A stretch of DNA of 39,804 nt, from the NCBI GenBank assembly GCA_023128895.1, contig JAGMDC010000010.1, positions 1 through 39,804 on the forward strand, in the 5' to 3' direction. Position 1 is the first letter of the stretch. Each line of letters begins with the position of its first letter. Under the pieces are notes generated by a model. That model searched no databases. It saw only the letters and a program-made list of their open reading frames with translations, and was not told the origin of the DNA. Source of the stretch: Candidatus Parcubacteria bacterium (lineage in GTDB: Bacteria; Patescibacteriota; Minisyncoccia; Minisyncoccales; JAGMDC01). Positions 9,853 to 17,586 of this stretch are shown here, in pieces. The position numbers and the translations under genes are program-made.

Positions 9853-9881
9853 TTGCCAAACAGGGAAAAATTTGCTATACT
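9853..9881 (+). promoter_or_regulatory. Sigma70-type promoter of lepB-hisS-... operon
   Basis: TTGCCA (9853-9858), 17-nt spacer, TATACT (9876-9881). Confidence 0.5.
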
Positions 9882-9901
9882 TTACACATTATTAAAATGA
9901 T

Positions 9902-10456
9902 ATGAATACGATAAAAAATACATTGTTTTTTGTTTGGGAGGTTTCTAAAATTGTTTTGATTGCTTTAATGATAGTTATACCTATCCGTGTTTTTGTATTT
10001 CAGCCGTTTTTTGTAAAAGGCCAGTCAATGGAGCCGAATTTTCACAACAATGATTATCTTATTATTGATGAGTTGTCATACAGGTTTAGAGCGCCGGAGC
10101 GCGGGGAAGTAGTGGTATTCAAATATCCGCGCAATCCGTCCCAAAGATACATAAAGCGAATTATTGGCTTGCCCGATGAAATAGTGGAGATACAAGATAA
10201 TCAAATAATAATCCATAAATATCTTGACACAATAATTTTAGATGAATCAGATTATCTCCCAATATCTATTAACACTTCTGGGACAGTGAAGATTTCTTTG
10301 GGAGAGGACGAGTATTTTGTAATGGGCGATAACCGTGTCGCTTCTTCTGACTCAAGAAAATGGGGCGCTTTGCCAGAAGAAAATATTGTTGGAAGAGTGG
10401 TTTTGAGACCTTGGCCAATAGCCGCACTGGCAAAAATAGACGCCCCAGAGTATTAA
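9902..10456 (+). CDS. lepB: Signal peptidase I
   Basis: 'VKGQSMEPNF', 'RYIKRIIGLPDEIVEI', 'YFVMGDNRVASSDSRKWG'. Confidence 0.95.
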   Translation: MNTIKNTLFFVWEVSKIVLIALMIVIPIRVFVFQPFFVKGQSMEPNFHNNDYLIIDELSYRFRAPERGEVVVFKYPRNPSQRYIKRIIGLPDEIVEIQDNQIIIHKYLDTIILDESDYLPISINTSGTVKISLGEDEYFVMGDNRVASSDSRKWGALPEENIVGRVVLRPWPIAALAKIDAPEY

Positions 10457-10465
10457 AATATTTGC

Positions 10466-11749
10466 ATGAAAAGACCAAAATTTCAAACGCCATTGGGAAT
10501 GCATGACATTTTGCCGCGCGAGCAAAAATATTTTGAGAAAATTTATAATATAACGAAAAATATTGCCGATTTTTACAACTTTGGCAAAATCAGCACCCCA
10601 ATTCTTGAACAAGCCGAAATTTTTGAAAAAGGAACAGGCGAAAGCACTGATATTGTGCAAAAAGAAATGTACACCTTGCGCACAAAAGGAGGCGATTTAC
10701 TGGCTTTAAGGCCGGAAGGCACGCCCGGGGTTGTAAGAGCGTATATTGAACACGGAATGGCAAGTTTGCCCCAGCCGGTAAAACTTTGGTATTTTGGTCC
10801 GTTTTTCAGACACGAAAGGCCGCAAGCAGGCAGATATCGTGAATTCAATAGTTTTGGGTATGAAATTTTGGGAGAGCAGAATCCAATAATTGATACGCAG
10901 ATTATTCAGATTTCCTATAATATATTGAAAGAATTAAAGTTCAAAAATTTAATAGTGGAGATAAACAGCATTGGCGATTCTCAATGCAGGCCGTATTATA
11001 AAAAATTATTAGTGAGTTATCTTAAGCGCAAAGAATCTTTATTGTGCCAGAATTGCAAGAAACGGTTGAAGCAAAATCCATTAAGAATTTTAGATTGTAA
11101 GAACGAGGCCTGCCAGAAAATCGCGCAAGGAGCGCCGCAAATGGTTGACCACCTTTGCGATGAGTGCAAATATCATTTCAAAGAGGTTTTAGAATCATTG
11201 GACGAAACAGAAATTCCTTATAGCTTAAATCCGTACTTGGTGAGGGGATTGGATTATTATACTAAAACAGTGTTTGAGATTTACGAGGATACGCCGGAAG
11301 GCAGGAAAATAGGCGCGTTGGCTGGCGGGGGAAGGTATGATAATTTAGTAAAATTATTAAGAGGCAGAGACACTTTTTGCTGCGGAGCATCAGGAGGAGT
11401 GGAAAGAATAATAGATATACTCAAAATCCGAAAAACAGCCGATTCATATAAAACAATTTCCAATAAAGTTTTTTTAGCCCAATTAGGAACAATGGCGAAA
11501 AGAAGAACTCTGAAATTAATGGACGAATTCAAGAAACAAGGAGTTCCAATAGCAGAGACCCTTGGAAAAAATTCTTTGAAAGCGCAATTGAGAATAGCTG
11601 ACAGACTTGGGGTTGACTATACTTTGATTTTAGGTCAAAAAGAAGCAATAGAGGAAGTGATTATTTTGCGGGAAATGAAGACAGGCAAGCAGACAACTAT
11701 TAAACTGAACAAAATCGTTAAAGAACTGAAAAAACGATTAAAGAAATGA
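10466..11749 (+). CDS. hisS: Histidyl-tRNA synthetase
   Basis: 'GMHDILPREQKYFEKI', 'LRPEGTPGVVRAYIEHG', 'YFGPFFRHERPQAGRYREF', 'LVRGLDYYTKTVFE', 'LAGGGRYDNL'. Confidence 0.95.
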   Translation: MKRPKFQTPLGMHDILPREQKYFEKIYNITKNIADFYNFGKISTPILEQAEIFEKGTGESTDIVQKEMYTLRTKGGDLLALRPEGTPGVVRAYIEHGMASLPQPVKLWYFGPFFRHERPQAGRYREFNSFGYEILGEQNPIIDTQIIQISYNILKELKFKNLIVEINSIGDSQCRPYYKKLLVSYLKRKESLLCQNCKKRLKQNPLRILDCKNEACQKIAQGAPQMVDHLCDECKYHFKEVLESLDETEIPYSLNPYLVRGLDYYTKTVFEIYEDTPEGRKIGALAGGGRYDNLVKLLRGRDTFCCGASGGVERIIDILKIRKTADSYKTISNKVFLAQLGTMAKRRTLKLMDEFKKQGVPIAETLGKNSLKAQLRIADRLGVDYTLILGQKEAIEEVIILREMKTGKQTTIKLNKIVKELKKRLKK

Positions 11750-12096
11750 GCAATTGTTTATTTTGTAAAATAATAAATAAAGAGCAGCCAGCTGATATAA
11801 TTTACGAGGATGAAAAGTTTATCGCGTTTAATGACATTGCGCCAAAGGCGCCAATCCATATTTTGATTATTCCCAAAAAACATATTCAATCTGTAAATCA
11901 TTTAGAAACCAAAGACAAAGAATTAATCGGAGAATTATTTTTACTTGCCAAGCAGATTGCCAAAGAGCAAAAAATATCAAAGACCGGGTATAAATTAATT
12001 TTTAATGTAGGCAGGGGAGGGGGACAGATTATTGACCATATCCATCTCCACCTCCTTGCCGGCTGGACAGGTAAAATTCCAATGCTTAATATATGA
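11746..12096 (+). CDS. HIT family protein
   Basis: 'CLFCKIINKEQPADIIYEDE', 'GGQIIDHIHLHLLAGW' (HxHxH). Confidence 0.9.
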   Translation: MSNCLFCKIINKEQPADIIYEDEKFIAFNDIAPKAPIHILIIPKKHIQSVNHLETKDKELIGELFLLAKQIAKEQKISKTGYKLIFNVGRGGGQIIDHIHLHLLAGWTGKIPMLNI

Positions 12097-12102
12097 AAAA
12101 TT

Positions 12103-12339
12103 ATGTCTATTCAAATTAAAAAACAATCAAGAGAGAATTCGCAGAATTTAGTTCGCCGCTTTTCGCGCCGCATTCAACAAAGCGGTGTTTTGCGCCGCGC
12201 CAGAAATATTAGGTTTGCTAAAAGAGCGAAAAGCGCGCAATTAAAGAAAAGAACTGCTTTAAGAAAAGAGGAATTGAAAAAAGAATATGAATTATTAAGG
12301 AAATTAGGGAAAGAGTTGCAACAAAGAAAAAGATATTAA
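12103..12339 (+). CDS. rpsU: 30S ribosomal protein bS21
   Basis: 78 aa basic protein, 'LVRRFSRRIQQSGVLRRARNIRFA'. Confidence 0.8.
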   Translation: MSIQIKKQSRENSQNLVRRFSRRIQQSGVLRRARNIRFAKRAKSAQLKKRTALRKEELKKEYELLRKLGKELQQRKRY

Positions 12340-12340
12340 A

Positions 12341-12790
12341 ATGATGGAAATCAATAATTTAACCACTGAAAACATAGATGAGGATTTTTTACAAAAAATT
12401 ACTGAAACGGTCTTACTGGGAGAAAATAATAAAAACGCTGATTTTTCTCTTGCTTTTGTGGGACAGGGCAGAATGAGACAGGTTAATAAAAAATTTCGCG
12501 ATAAGAACAGAGTAACAGATGTTTTAAGTTTTCCAGAATCCAAAATTTTTTTAGAAAAATTTAAAGTCGGCGGTTTTTCAAAAACGCAAAATTTAGGAGA
12601 AATTATTATTTGTATTCGGGAAGTTAAAAAGAACGCCAAACGATTTGATTCTTCTCTCCAACGCGAGTTAGCCAGGGTGTTAATCCACGGAATTCTTCAT
12701 CTATTAGGATACGACCACGAAAAAAATGAGAAAGATGCTGAACAGATGCAGGAAAAAGAAAAATTTTATTTATCGCAATTAGGTTTGTAA
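12341..12790 (+). CDS. ybeY: Endoribonuclease YbeY (rRNA maturation)
   Basis: 'NKKFRDKNRVTDVLSFPE', 'LGEIIIC', 'VLIHGILHLLGYDHEKNEKDAEQM'. Confidence 0.9.
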   Translation: MMEINNLTTENIDEDFLQKITETVLLGENNKNADFSLAFVGQGRMRQVNKKFRDKNRVTDVLSFPESKIFLEKFKVGGFSKTQNLGEIIICIREVKKNAKRFDSSLQRELARVLIHGILHLLGYDHEKNEKDAEQMQEKEKFYLSQLGL

Positions 12791-12794
12791 TATT

Positions 12795-14015
12795 ATGTCA
12801 AACATTATCACTGGTTTAGACATAGGGACTGGCTCTATCAAGGGTTTAGTAGTTGCAAAAAGACAGGATTCGTCTGGTTTTGATATTGTGTCCAAAGCGG
12901 AAAAATTTTCTTTAGGAATTAGAAAAGGTACAATAATGGATCCAGAGGAGGTTTCCAAAAATGTTCGCTGGGTGTTAAACAATCTTCAGCAAGAAAGTGA
13001 GGAAAGAATTGAAAAAATATATGTCAACTTAAACGGGGGGCATATTTTTTGTTTACCTTCGCGCGGAAGTGTGGTAATTTCAAGGGCAGACCAAAAAATT
13101 TCGCAGGAAGATATAGATAGAGTAATGCAATCCGCGAGAGCGTTTTCTTTGCCGGGAAATAATAATGAAATATTAGGAGTATTCCCAAAAGAGTTTATAG
13201 TTGACGGTCAAAAAGGAATAAAAGAGCCGTTTGGAATGAAAGGCATTCGCTTAGAAACAGAAGTTCTTGTATTATGCGCGTTTTCTCCTTATGTTAAAAA
13301 TCTTACTGAAGCGATTTTGAATTCTGACCTTCAAATTGAAGACATTGTTCCTTCCGCTTTAGCCGCTGGAAAAGCGGTTTTAACTCCAGAACAGAAAGAA
13401 TTAGGAGTAATAACAGTGGATATTGGCGCTGGAGCAACATCTTTAGCTGTCTATAACGAAGGGGATTTAATACATAGCGTTGTTATTCCTATCGGCTCCT
13501 CTTTGATTACTCAGGATATTGCCATAGGCCTTCAAACCGAAATTGATATTGCTGAAAAAATAAAAAACAAATTTGGTTCCTGTATTTTGACTAATTCCAA
13601 TAAAAACAAAAAAGAGAAAATTGCGGTAGAGGATTCTTCGCCAATAGTTTTTTCGCATAAGATGCTGGAGAAGATTATTAGTTCAAGGGTTTCGGAAATT
13701 TTTTCTTTAGTTCAAAAGGAATTAAAAAAAATTTCTCCCCAGCCAATGCTTCCAGCGGGCGTGGTTCTAACGGGCGGCGGCGCAAAAATACCTAAAATTG
13801 TTGATTTGGCGAAAAAAGAGTTAAAACTGCCCGTGAGAATCGGAAAACCGCAATTTTTTTCAGAACTTAACGGAGATACCCGTATGAGCACGCTTTGCGG
13901 ATTAGTGATGGAAGGAATAGAATCGACAGATAACGAGCCGCAGATAAAATTTCCAAATTTTGCGAAGAAGATATTAGAGAAAGCAAAAAATTTTTTTAAG
14001 GCGTTTGTGCCATAA
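12795..14015 (+). CDS. ftsA: Cell division protein FtsA
   Basis: 'ITGLDIGTGSIKGLVV', 'VITVDIGAGATSLAVYNEGDLIHSVVIPIGSSLITQDIAIGL', C-terminal amphipathic 'FAKKILEKAKNFFKAF'. Confidence 0.9.
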   Translation: MSNIITGLDIGTGSIKGLVVAKRQDSSGFDIVSKAEKFSLGIRKGTIMDPEEVSKNVRWVLNNLQQESEERIEKIYVNLNGGHIFCLPSRGSVVISRADQKISQEDIDRVMQSARAFSLPGNNNEILGVFPKEFIVDGQKGIKEPFGMKGIRLETEVLVLCAFSPYVKNLTEAILNSDLQIEDIVPSALAAGKAVLTPEQKELGVITVDIGAGATSLAVYNEGDLIHSVVIPIGSSLITQDIAIGLQTEIDIAEKIKNKFGSCILTNSNKNKKEKIAVEDSSPIVFSHKMLEKIISSRVSEIFSLVQKELKKISPQPMLPAGVVLTGGGAKIPKIVDLAKKELKLPVRIGKPQFFSELNGDTRMSTLCGLVMEGIESTDNEPQIKFPNFAKKILEKAKNFFKAFVP

Positions 14016-14019
14016 TCTC

Positions 14020-14958
14020 ATGAAATCCTGTCCAAAAATTAAAGTAATAGGAATTGGCGGTTCTGGATGCAACGCTGTTTCCAGAATGATGCGCTGCAAA
14101 ATTCAAGGCATTGATTTGATTGCCGTTAATGCTGATGTTCAGGATTTGAAATCCAGTTTCGCGCACCACAAACTTCAGATTGGAGAAAAAATAACGCAAG
14201 GATTAGGGGCCGGAATGAATCCGGAAATAGGCTTTCTCGCGGCAGAGGAAAATCAGGAGGAAATTAGCAGAATAATAGGAGACGCTGATATGGTTTTTCT
14301 TACCTGCGGGTTAGGCGGCGGCACCGGGTCAGGAGCTTCGCCCGTGATTGCGGAGATCGCGCAAAAGCAAGGAGCTTTAACTATTGCTGTTGTCACCAAG
14401 CCGTTTTCTTTTGAAGGAAAGCAAAGAAAAATAATAGCGGAAAAAGCCCTGGAAGAATTGAAAAATACGACAGACACTCTGCTTATCATTCCAAATGACA
14501 AAATTCTTTGTTTTATAGATAAAAACACCACTCTTTTTTCCGCTTTTTGGGCGTGTGACGAAGTATTAAGAGAAGCAGTGCAGGGAATTTCTGATTTAAT
14601 TGTTCTTCCCGGGATTATTAATGTGGATTTCGCGGATGTAAAAGCGATTATGAAAAATTCCGGGCCTGCTTTATTCGGTACAGGAATGGCAAAAGGAGAG
14701 CAAAGAGCGGAGCAGGCAGTGAATAAATCATTGAAATCTCCATTATTAGATTTTTCAATCAATGGAGCACAAGGCGTTTTATTTAATATCAGCGCGGACA
14801 GAAATCTTAATTTAGACGAAATAAATACTGTAGCCAATATAATCACTAAAAATGTCAGTCCAAAAGCAAAAATAATATTCGGAGCGACAACAGACAGAAA
14901 ACTCCCAAAAGGAATGCTTAAAATAACTGTTGTTGCAACAGGATTTGACGAATCATAA
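14020..14958 (+). CDS. ftsZ: Cell division protein FtsZ, short form ending at the globular domain (ORF opens at 14005; ATG at 14020 likely)
   Basis: 'VIGIGGSGCNAVSRMM', 'LTCGLGGGTGSGASPVIAEIA', 'INVDFADVKAIMKNSGPALFGTGMA', ends '...LKITVVATGFDES*'. Confidence 0.9.
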   Translation: MKSCPKIKVIGIGGSGCNAVSRMMRCKIQGIDLIAVNADVQDLKSSFAHHKLQIGEKITQGLGAGMNPEIGFLAAEENQEEISRIIGDADMVFLTCGLGGGTGSGASPVIAEIAQKQGALTIAVVTKPFSFEGKQRKIIAEKALEELKNTTDTLLIIPNDKILCFIDKNTTLFSAFWACDEVLREAVQGISDLIVLPGIINVDFADVKAIMKNSGPALFGTGMAKGEQRAEQAVNKSLKSPLLDFSINGAQGVLFNISADRNLNLDEINTVANIITKNVSPKAKIIFGATTDRKLPKGMLKITVVATGFDES

Positions 14959-14972
14959 TAAAATTAAAAATA

Positions 14973-15290
14973 ATGATAACTGTATTAAACGACCAAAATT
15001 TTGAGCAGGAAGTTCTGAAAAGCGACAAGCCCGTCTTAGTGGACTTCTGGACAGCATGGTGCCCTCCATGCAAGATAATGGAACCGTTTGTGGAAAAATT
15101 GTCAGAGGAGTATGACGACAGAATTAAAGTTTGCAAACTTAATGTGGACGAAGCGCGCCAAACAGGCGCGGCTTACGGGATTGAGGCAATTCCCACTATA
15201 ATGATATTTAGACAAGGAGAGGTTGTGGGCAACATAATCGGCGCTGTTCCTTATGAAATACTTGTTCAGAAGGTGCAGGAATATATATAG
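14973..15290 (+). CDS. trxA: Thioredoxin (CPPC active site)
   Basis: 'KPVLVDFWTAWCPPCKIMEPFVEKLSEEY', 'YGIEAIPTIMIFRQGEVV'. Confidence 0.9.
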   Translation: MITVLNDQNFEQEVLKSDKPVLVDFWTAWCPPCKIMEPFVEKLSEEYDDRIKVCKLNVDEARQTGAAYGIEAIPTIMIFRQGEVVGNIIGAVPYEILVQKVQEYI

Positions 15291-15293
15291 TTT

Positions 15294-15458
15294 AATTTGC
15301 GAGGCAACGAAGCCCTCAAGGCACCGACCCTCAAAACCCCAGCGGGGTTTTGGGGTCTAATATCTCAGCGCCTGACCGAGCACTCAGATTACTGAGTGCT
15401 CGGACCATGCTCAGGCGCCTCCGATGTTTGCCATTGAGGACTTGTTGCCTCGCAAATT
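15294..15458. repeat. Nested inverted-repeat element (long outer stem enclosing two hairpin arms)
   Basis: AATTTGCGAGGCAACGAAG (15294-15312)/CTTGTTGCCTCGCAAATT (15441-15458); arm 1 AAAACCCC-AGC-GGGGTTTT; arm 2 GCGCCTGA-CCGAGCACTCAG-ATTA-CTGAGTGCTCGG-N7-TCAGGCGC. Confidence 0.85.
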
Positions 15459-15468
15459 ATTTTTTACA

Positions 15469-15735
15469 ATGGAAGAAAAAGTAGAAAAATTAATAAACGA
15501 GTATAAAGAATTTGCGAAAGAAAACGGCATGTCATTAAATCCTAACTCGGTTTTAGTGGAGAGTTTGGTCAAAAGGTTGCTGGAAAATGAGGAAAAACAC
15601 AAGGAGCGCTACTGCCCCTGCCGTTTTATTACTGGAGACGCTGAAAAAGACAAGGACAAAATTTGCCCATGCAAATGGCATCAGGAAGAAATTGCGCAAG
15701 CAGGCCATTGCCATTGCAGTTTGTTTGTGAAATAA
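15469..15735 (+). CDS. Ferredoxin-thioredoxin reductase catalytic (beta) chain-like protein (ORF opens at 15424; ATG at 15469 likely)
   Basis: Cysteine pattern 'RYCPCRF...KICPCKWHQEEIAQAGHCHCSLF' (CPC / CPC / CHC) typical of the FTR catalytic subunit. Confidence 0.85.
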   Translation: MEEKVEKLINEYKEFAKENGMSLNPNSVLVESLVKRLLENEEKHKERYCPCRFITGDAEKDKDKICPCKWHQEEIAQAGHCHCSLFVK

Positions 15736-15736
15736 A

Positions 15737-16531
15737 ATGAAATCAAGAGGTTTCACTCTCATAGAACTATTAGTTGTTATCTCAATCATTGGCGTGATTG
15801 CCAGCATTGTTTTGGTATCTTTCAGCGGACAAAGAGATAAAGCAAAAATAGCAAAGTCTCAACAATTCAGTGCGAATATTAATCACTCTCTCGGCGCCTA
15901 CGCTGTAGGAATATGGGACTTTGAAGACCAGAATAATCCTACTGCTGACAGGTCTGGATATGGAAATAATGGAACCCTTTATGACAACACTAATTTCGTT
16001 GACAACGATGTATTGGGCGGACACGCTCTTATCTTTGACGGGAGCGGAGATTATGTTGATTGTGGTAGCCACGAGAGTTTGACTCCTGCGAATATTACTA
16101 TTGAAGCATGGGTAAATGCTAGTACGTTAAACTCTCATAACGGGATAATTTCTAATATGACTGCATGGGGTACTGGTTTCAGTCTTCAAATGGGCACTAC
16201 TCAAAATATTGTAGCGATGGTCTCAGGTGTATATCTCAAAACCAGTTGGACGCCTACGACAGGAGCGTGGTATCACGTTGCTGCAACTCATGATGCTGCA
16301 ACCAACCTTAATATTCTTTATGTTAACGGAGCGGAAGAAAATAGGACAACTCGGGTAGTAAGTTATGAGGCTAATCCTAAAACATATATAGGCGTATTTT
16401 ATACCTCACCCGGAATTTATTTCAACGGCACAATCGACAATGTTCGGATTTACAGTGAAGCGCTGTCTACCACGCAAATCCAGCAGCACTATGCTCAAGG
16501 CGCGGCAAAACACGGCATCGCGTTGAAATAG
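15737..16531 (+). CDS. Type IV pilin-like protein fused to a LamG/concanavalin-A-like domain (paralog 1)
   Basis: Prepilin motif 'KSRGFTLIELLVVISIIGVIASIVLVSF' followed by a LamG-like region '...YVDCGSHESLTPANITIEAWVNAST...GTIDNVRIYSEALS'. Confidence 0.85.
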   Translation: MKSRGFTLIELLVVISIIGVIASIVLVSFSGQRDKAKIAKSQQFSANINHSLGAYAVGIWDFEDQNNPTADRSGYGNNGTLYDNTNFVDNDVLGGHALIFDGSGDYVDCGSHESLTPANITIEAWVNASTLNSHNGIISNMTAWGTGFSLQMGTTQNIVAMVSGVYLKTSWTPTTGAWYHVAATHDAATNLNILYVNGAEENRTTRVVSYEANPKTYIGVFYTSPGIYFNGTIDNVRIYSEALSTTQIQQHYAQGAAKHGIALK

Positions 16532-16548
16532 AAAATATATCAAGCATG

Positions 16549-16590
16549 CAGAGAGCCGACTTCGGGAGATTTCACGAGGTTGGGTCTCTG
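16549..16590 (+). promoter_or_regulatory. RNA hairpin upstream of the PP-loop gene
   Basis: CAGAGAGCCGACTTCG / CGAGGTTGGGTCTCTG: 15 of 16 positions pair on the + strand RNA including G-U pairs; loop GGAGATTTCA. Confidence 0.6.
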
Positions 16591-16605
16591 TAAACCTATA
16601 ATCAA

Positions 16606-17559
16606 ATGAGAAAAGCGATAATTTTATTTTCCGGCGGACTGGATTCAATTTTATGCGCGAAAATTCTGCAGGAAACACCTGCCTACGCGCAGGCAGGAAA
16701 AACGAAACTCTTAGGAATTTTTTTCAAGAGTTATTTTTTTAATTCAGAACAAGCGATAACTGCGGCTAAATTAGTGAAACTGCCATTAAAAGTTATTGAT
16801 TTTTCTGAAGAGCAGTTAAAAATAACAAAAAATCCCAAACACGGATATGGAAAAAATATGAACCCCTGCATTGACTGCCGCATTTTAATGTTCAAAAAAG
16901 CAAAAGAAATAATGAAAAAGCAGGGTTTTGATTTTATTGTTACTGGCGAGGTTTTAGGAGAAAGGCCTATGTCGCAGAATAAGCGAGCAATGGAATTGAT
17001 AGAAAAAGAATCTAAATTAAAGGGATATATTTTAAGGCCTTTGTGCGCAAAATTGTTGGAGCCTGCTATACCGGAGAAAATAGGATGGATAAATAGGGAA
17101 AAAATGTTTGACATCCGCGGTAGGTCTCGGAAAAAACAAATTGAAATGGCAAAAAAATACAAAATTAAAAAATATCCCAGTCCATCTGGCGGCTGCCTTT
17201 TAACAGACCCGGAATTCAGCAAGCGGCTGAAGAAATTATTTCAAATTTGCGCAAAATGCAAGAATAGCGATATTGAGTTATTAAAAATAGGCAGACATTT
17301 TTGGGAAAATAAAGTAAAAATAATAGTTGGACGCAATTATAACGAGAACAAACAAATTAAAAAATTAGCGCGAAAAGCAGATATTTTAATTGAGATGAAA
17401 AATTATACAGGGCCCTTGACTTTGGTCAGAAATTACAGCAAATCAAAAGTTAAAAAAACAATCATTGAAAAAGCGCAAAATTTAACCCAATTTTATTCAT
17501 TAAAAGCGCGCGGTAAAAGAGACGCGCAATTCAAGATTGCCCAAAGTAAACGAAAATAG
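16606..17559 (+). CDS. PP-loop ATPase, ThiI/MnmA-like tRNA sulfurtransferase-type protein
   Basis: 'AIILFSGGLDSILCAKIL' PP-loop, 'NPCIDCRILMFKKA', 'FDFIVTGEVLGERPMSQ', 'PSPSGGCLLTDPEFSKRL'. Confidence 0.75.
   Translation: MRKAIILFSGGLDSILCAKILQETPAYAQAGKTKLLGIFFKSYFFNSEQAITAAKLVKLPLKVIDFSEEQLKITKNPKHGYGKNMNPCIDCRILMFKKAKEIMKKQGFDFIVTGEVLGERPMSQNKRAMELIEKESKLKGYILRPLCAKLLEPAIPEKIGWINREKMFDIRGRSRKKQIEMAKKYKIKKYPSPSGGCLLTDPEFSKRLKKLFQICAKCKNSDIELLKIGRHFWENKVKIIVGRNYNENKQIKKLARKADILIEMKNYTGPLTLVRNYSKSKVKKTIIEKAQNLTQFYSLKARGKRDAQFKIAQSKRK
16678..16697. repeat. In-frame palindrome in the PP-loop gene
   Basis: CCTGCCT-ACGCGC-AGGCAGG, encodes 'TPAYAQAG'. Confidence 0.85.
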
Positions 17560-17586
17560 TATAATGAAACAAATCTCAAATAATCT

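Noticed and set aside
14253-14846. Long antisense ORF opposite ftsZ (also 645-1208 -, 3984-4394 -, 5978-6361 -, 21884-22345 +, 27060-27575 -)
   Set aside because: Lie fully opposite confidently identified genes and have biased shadow-ORF composition (Ser/Phe/Ile rich) with no recognisable motifs.
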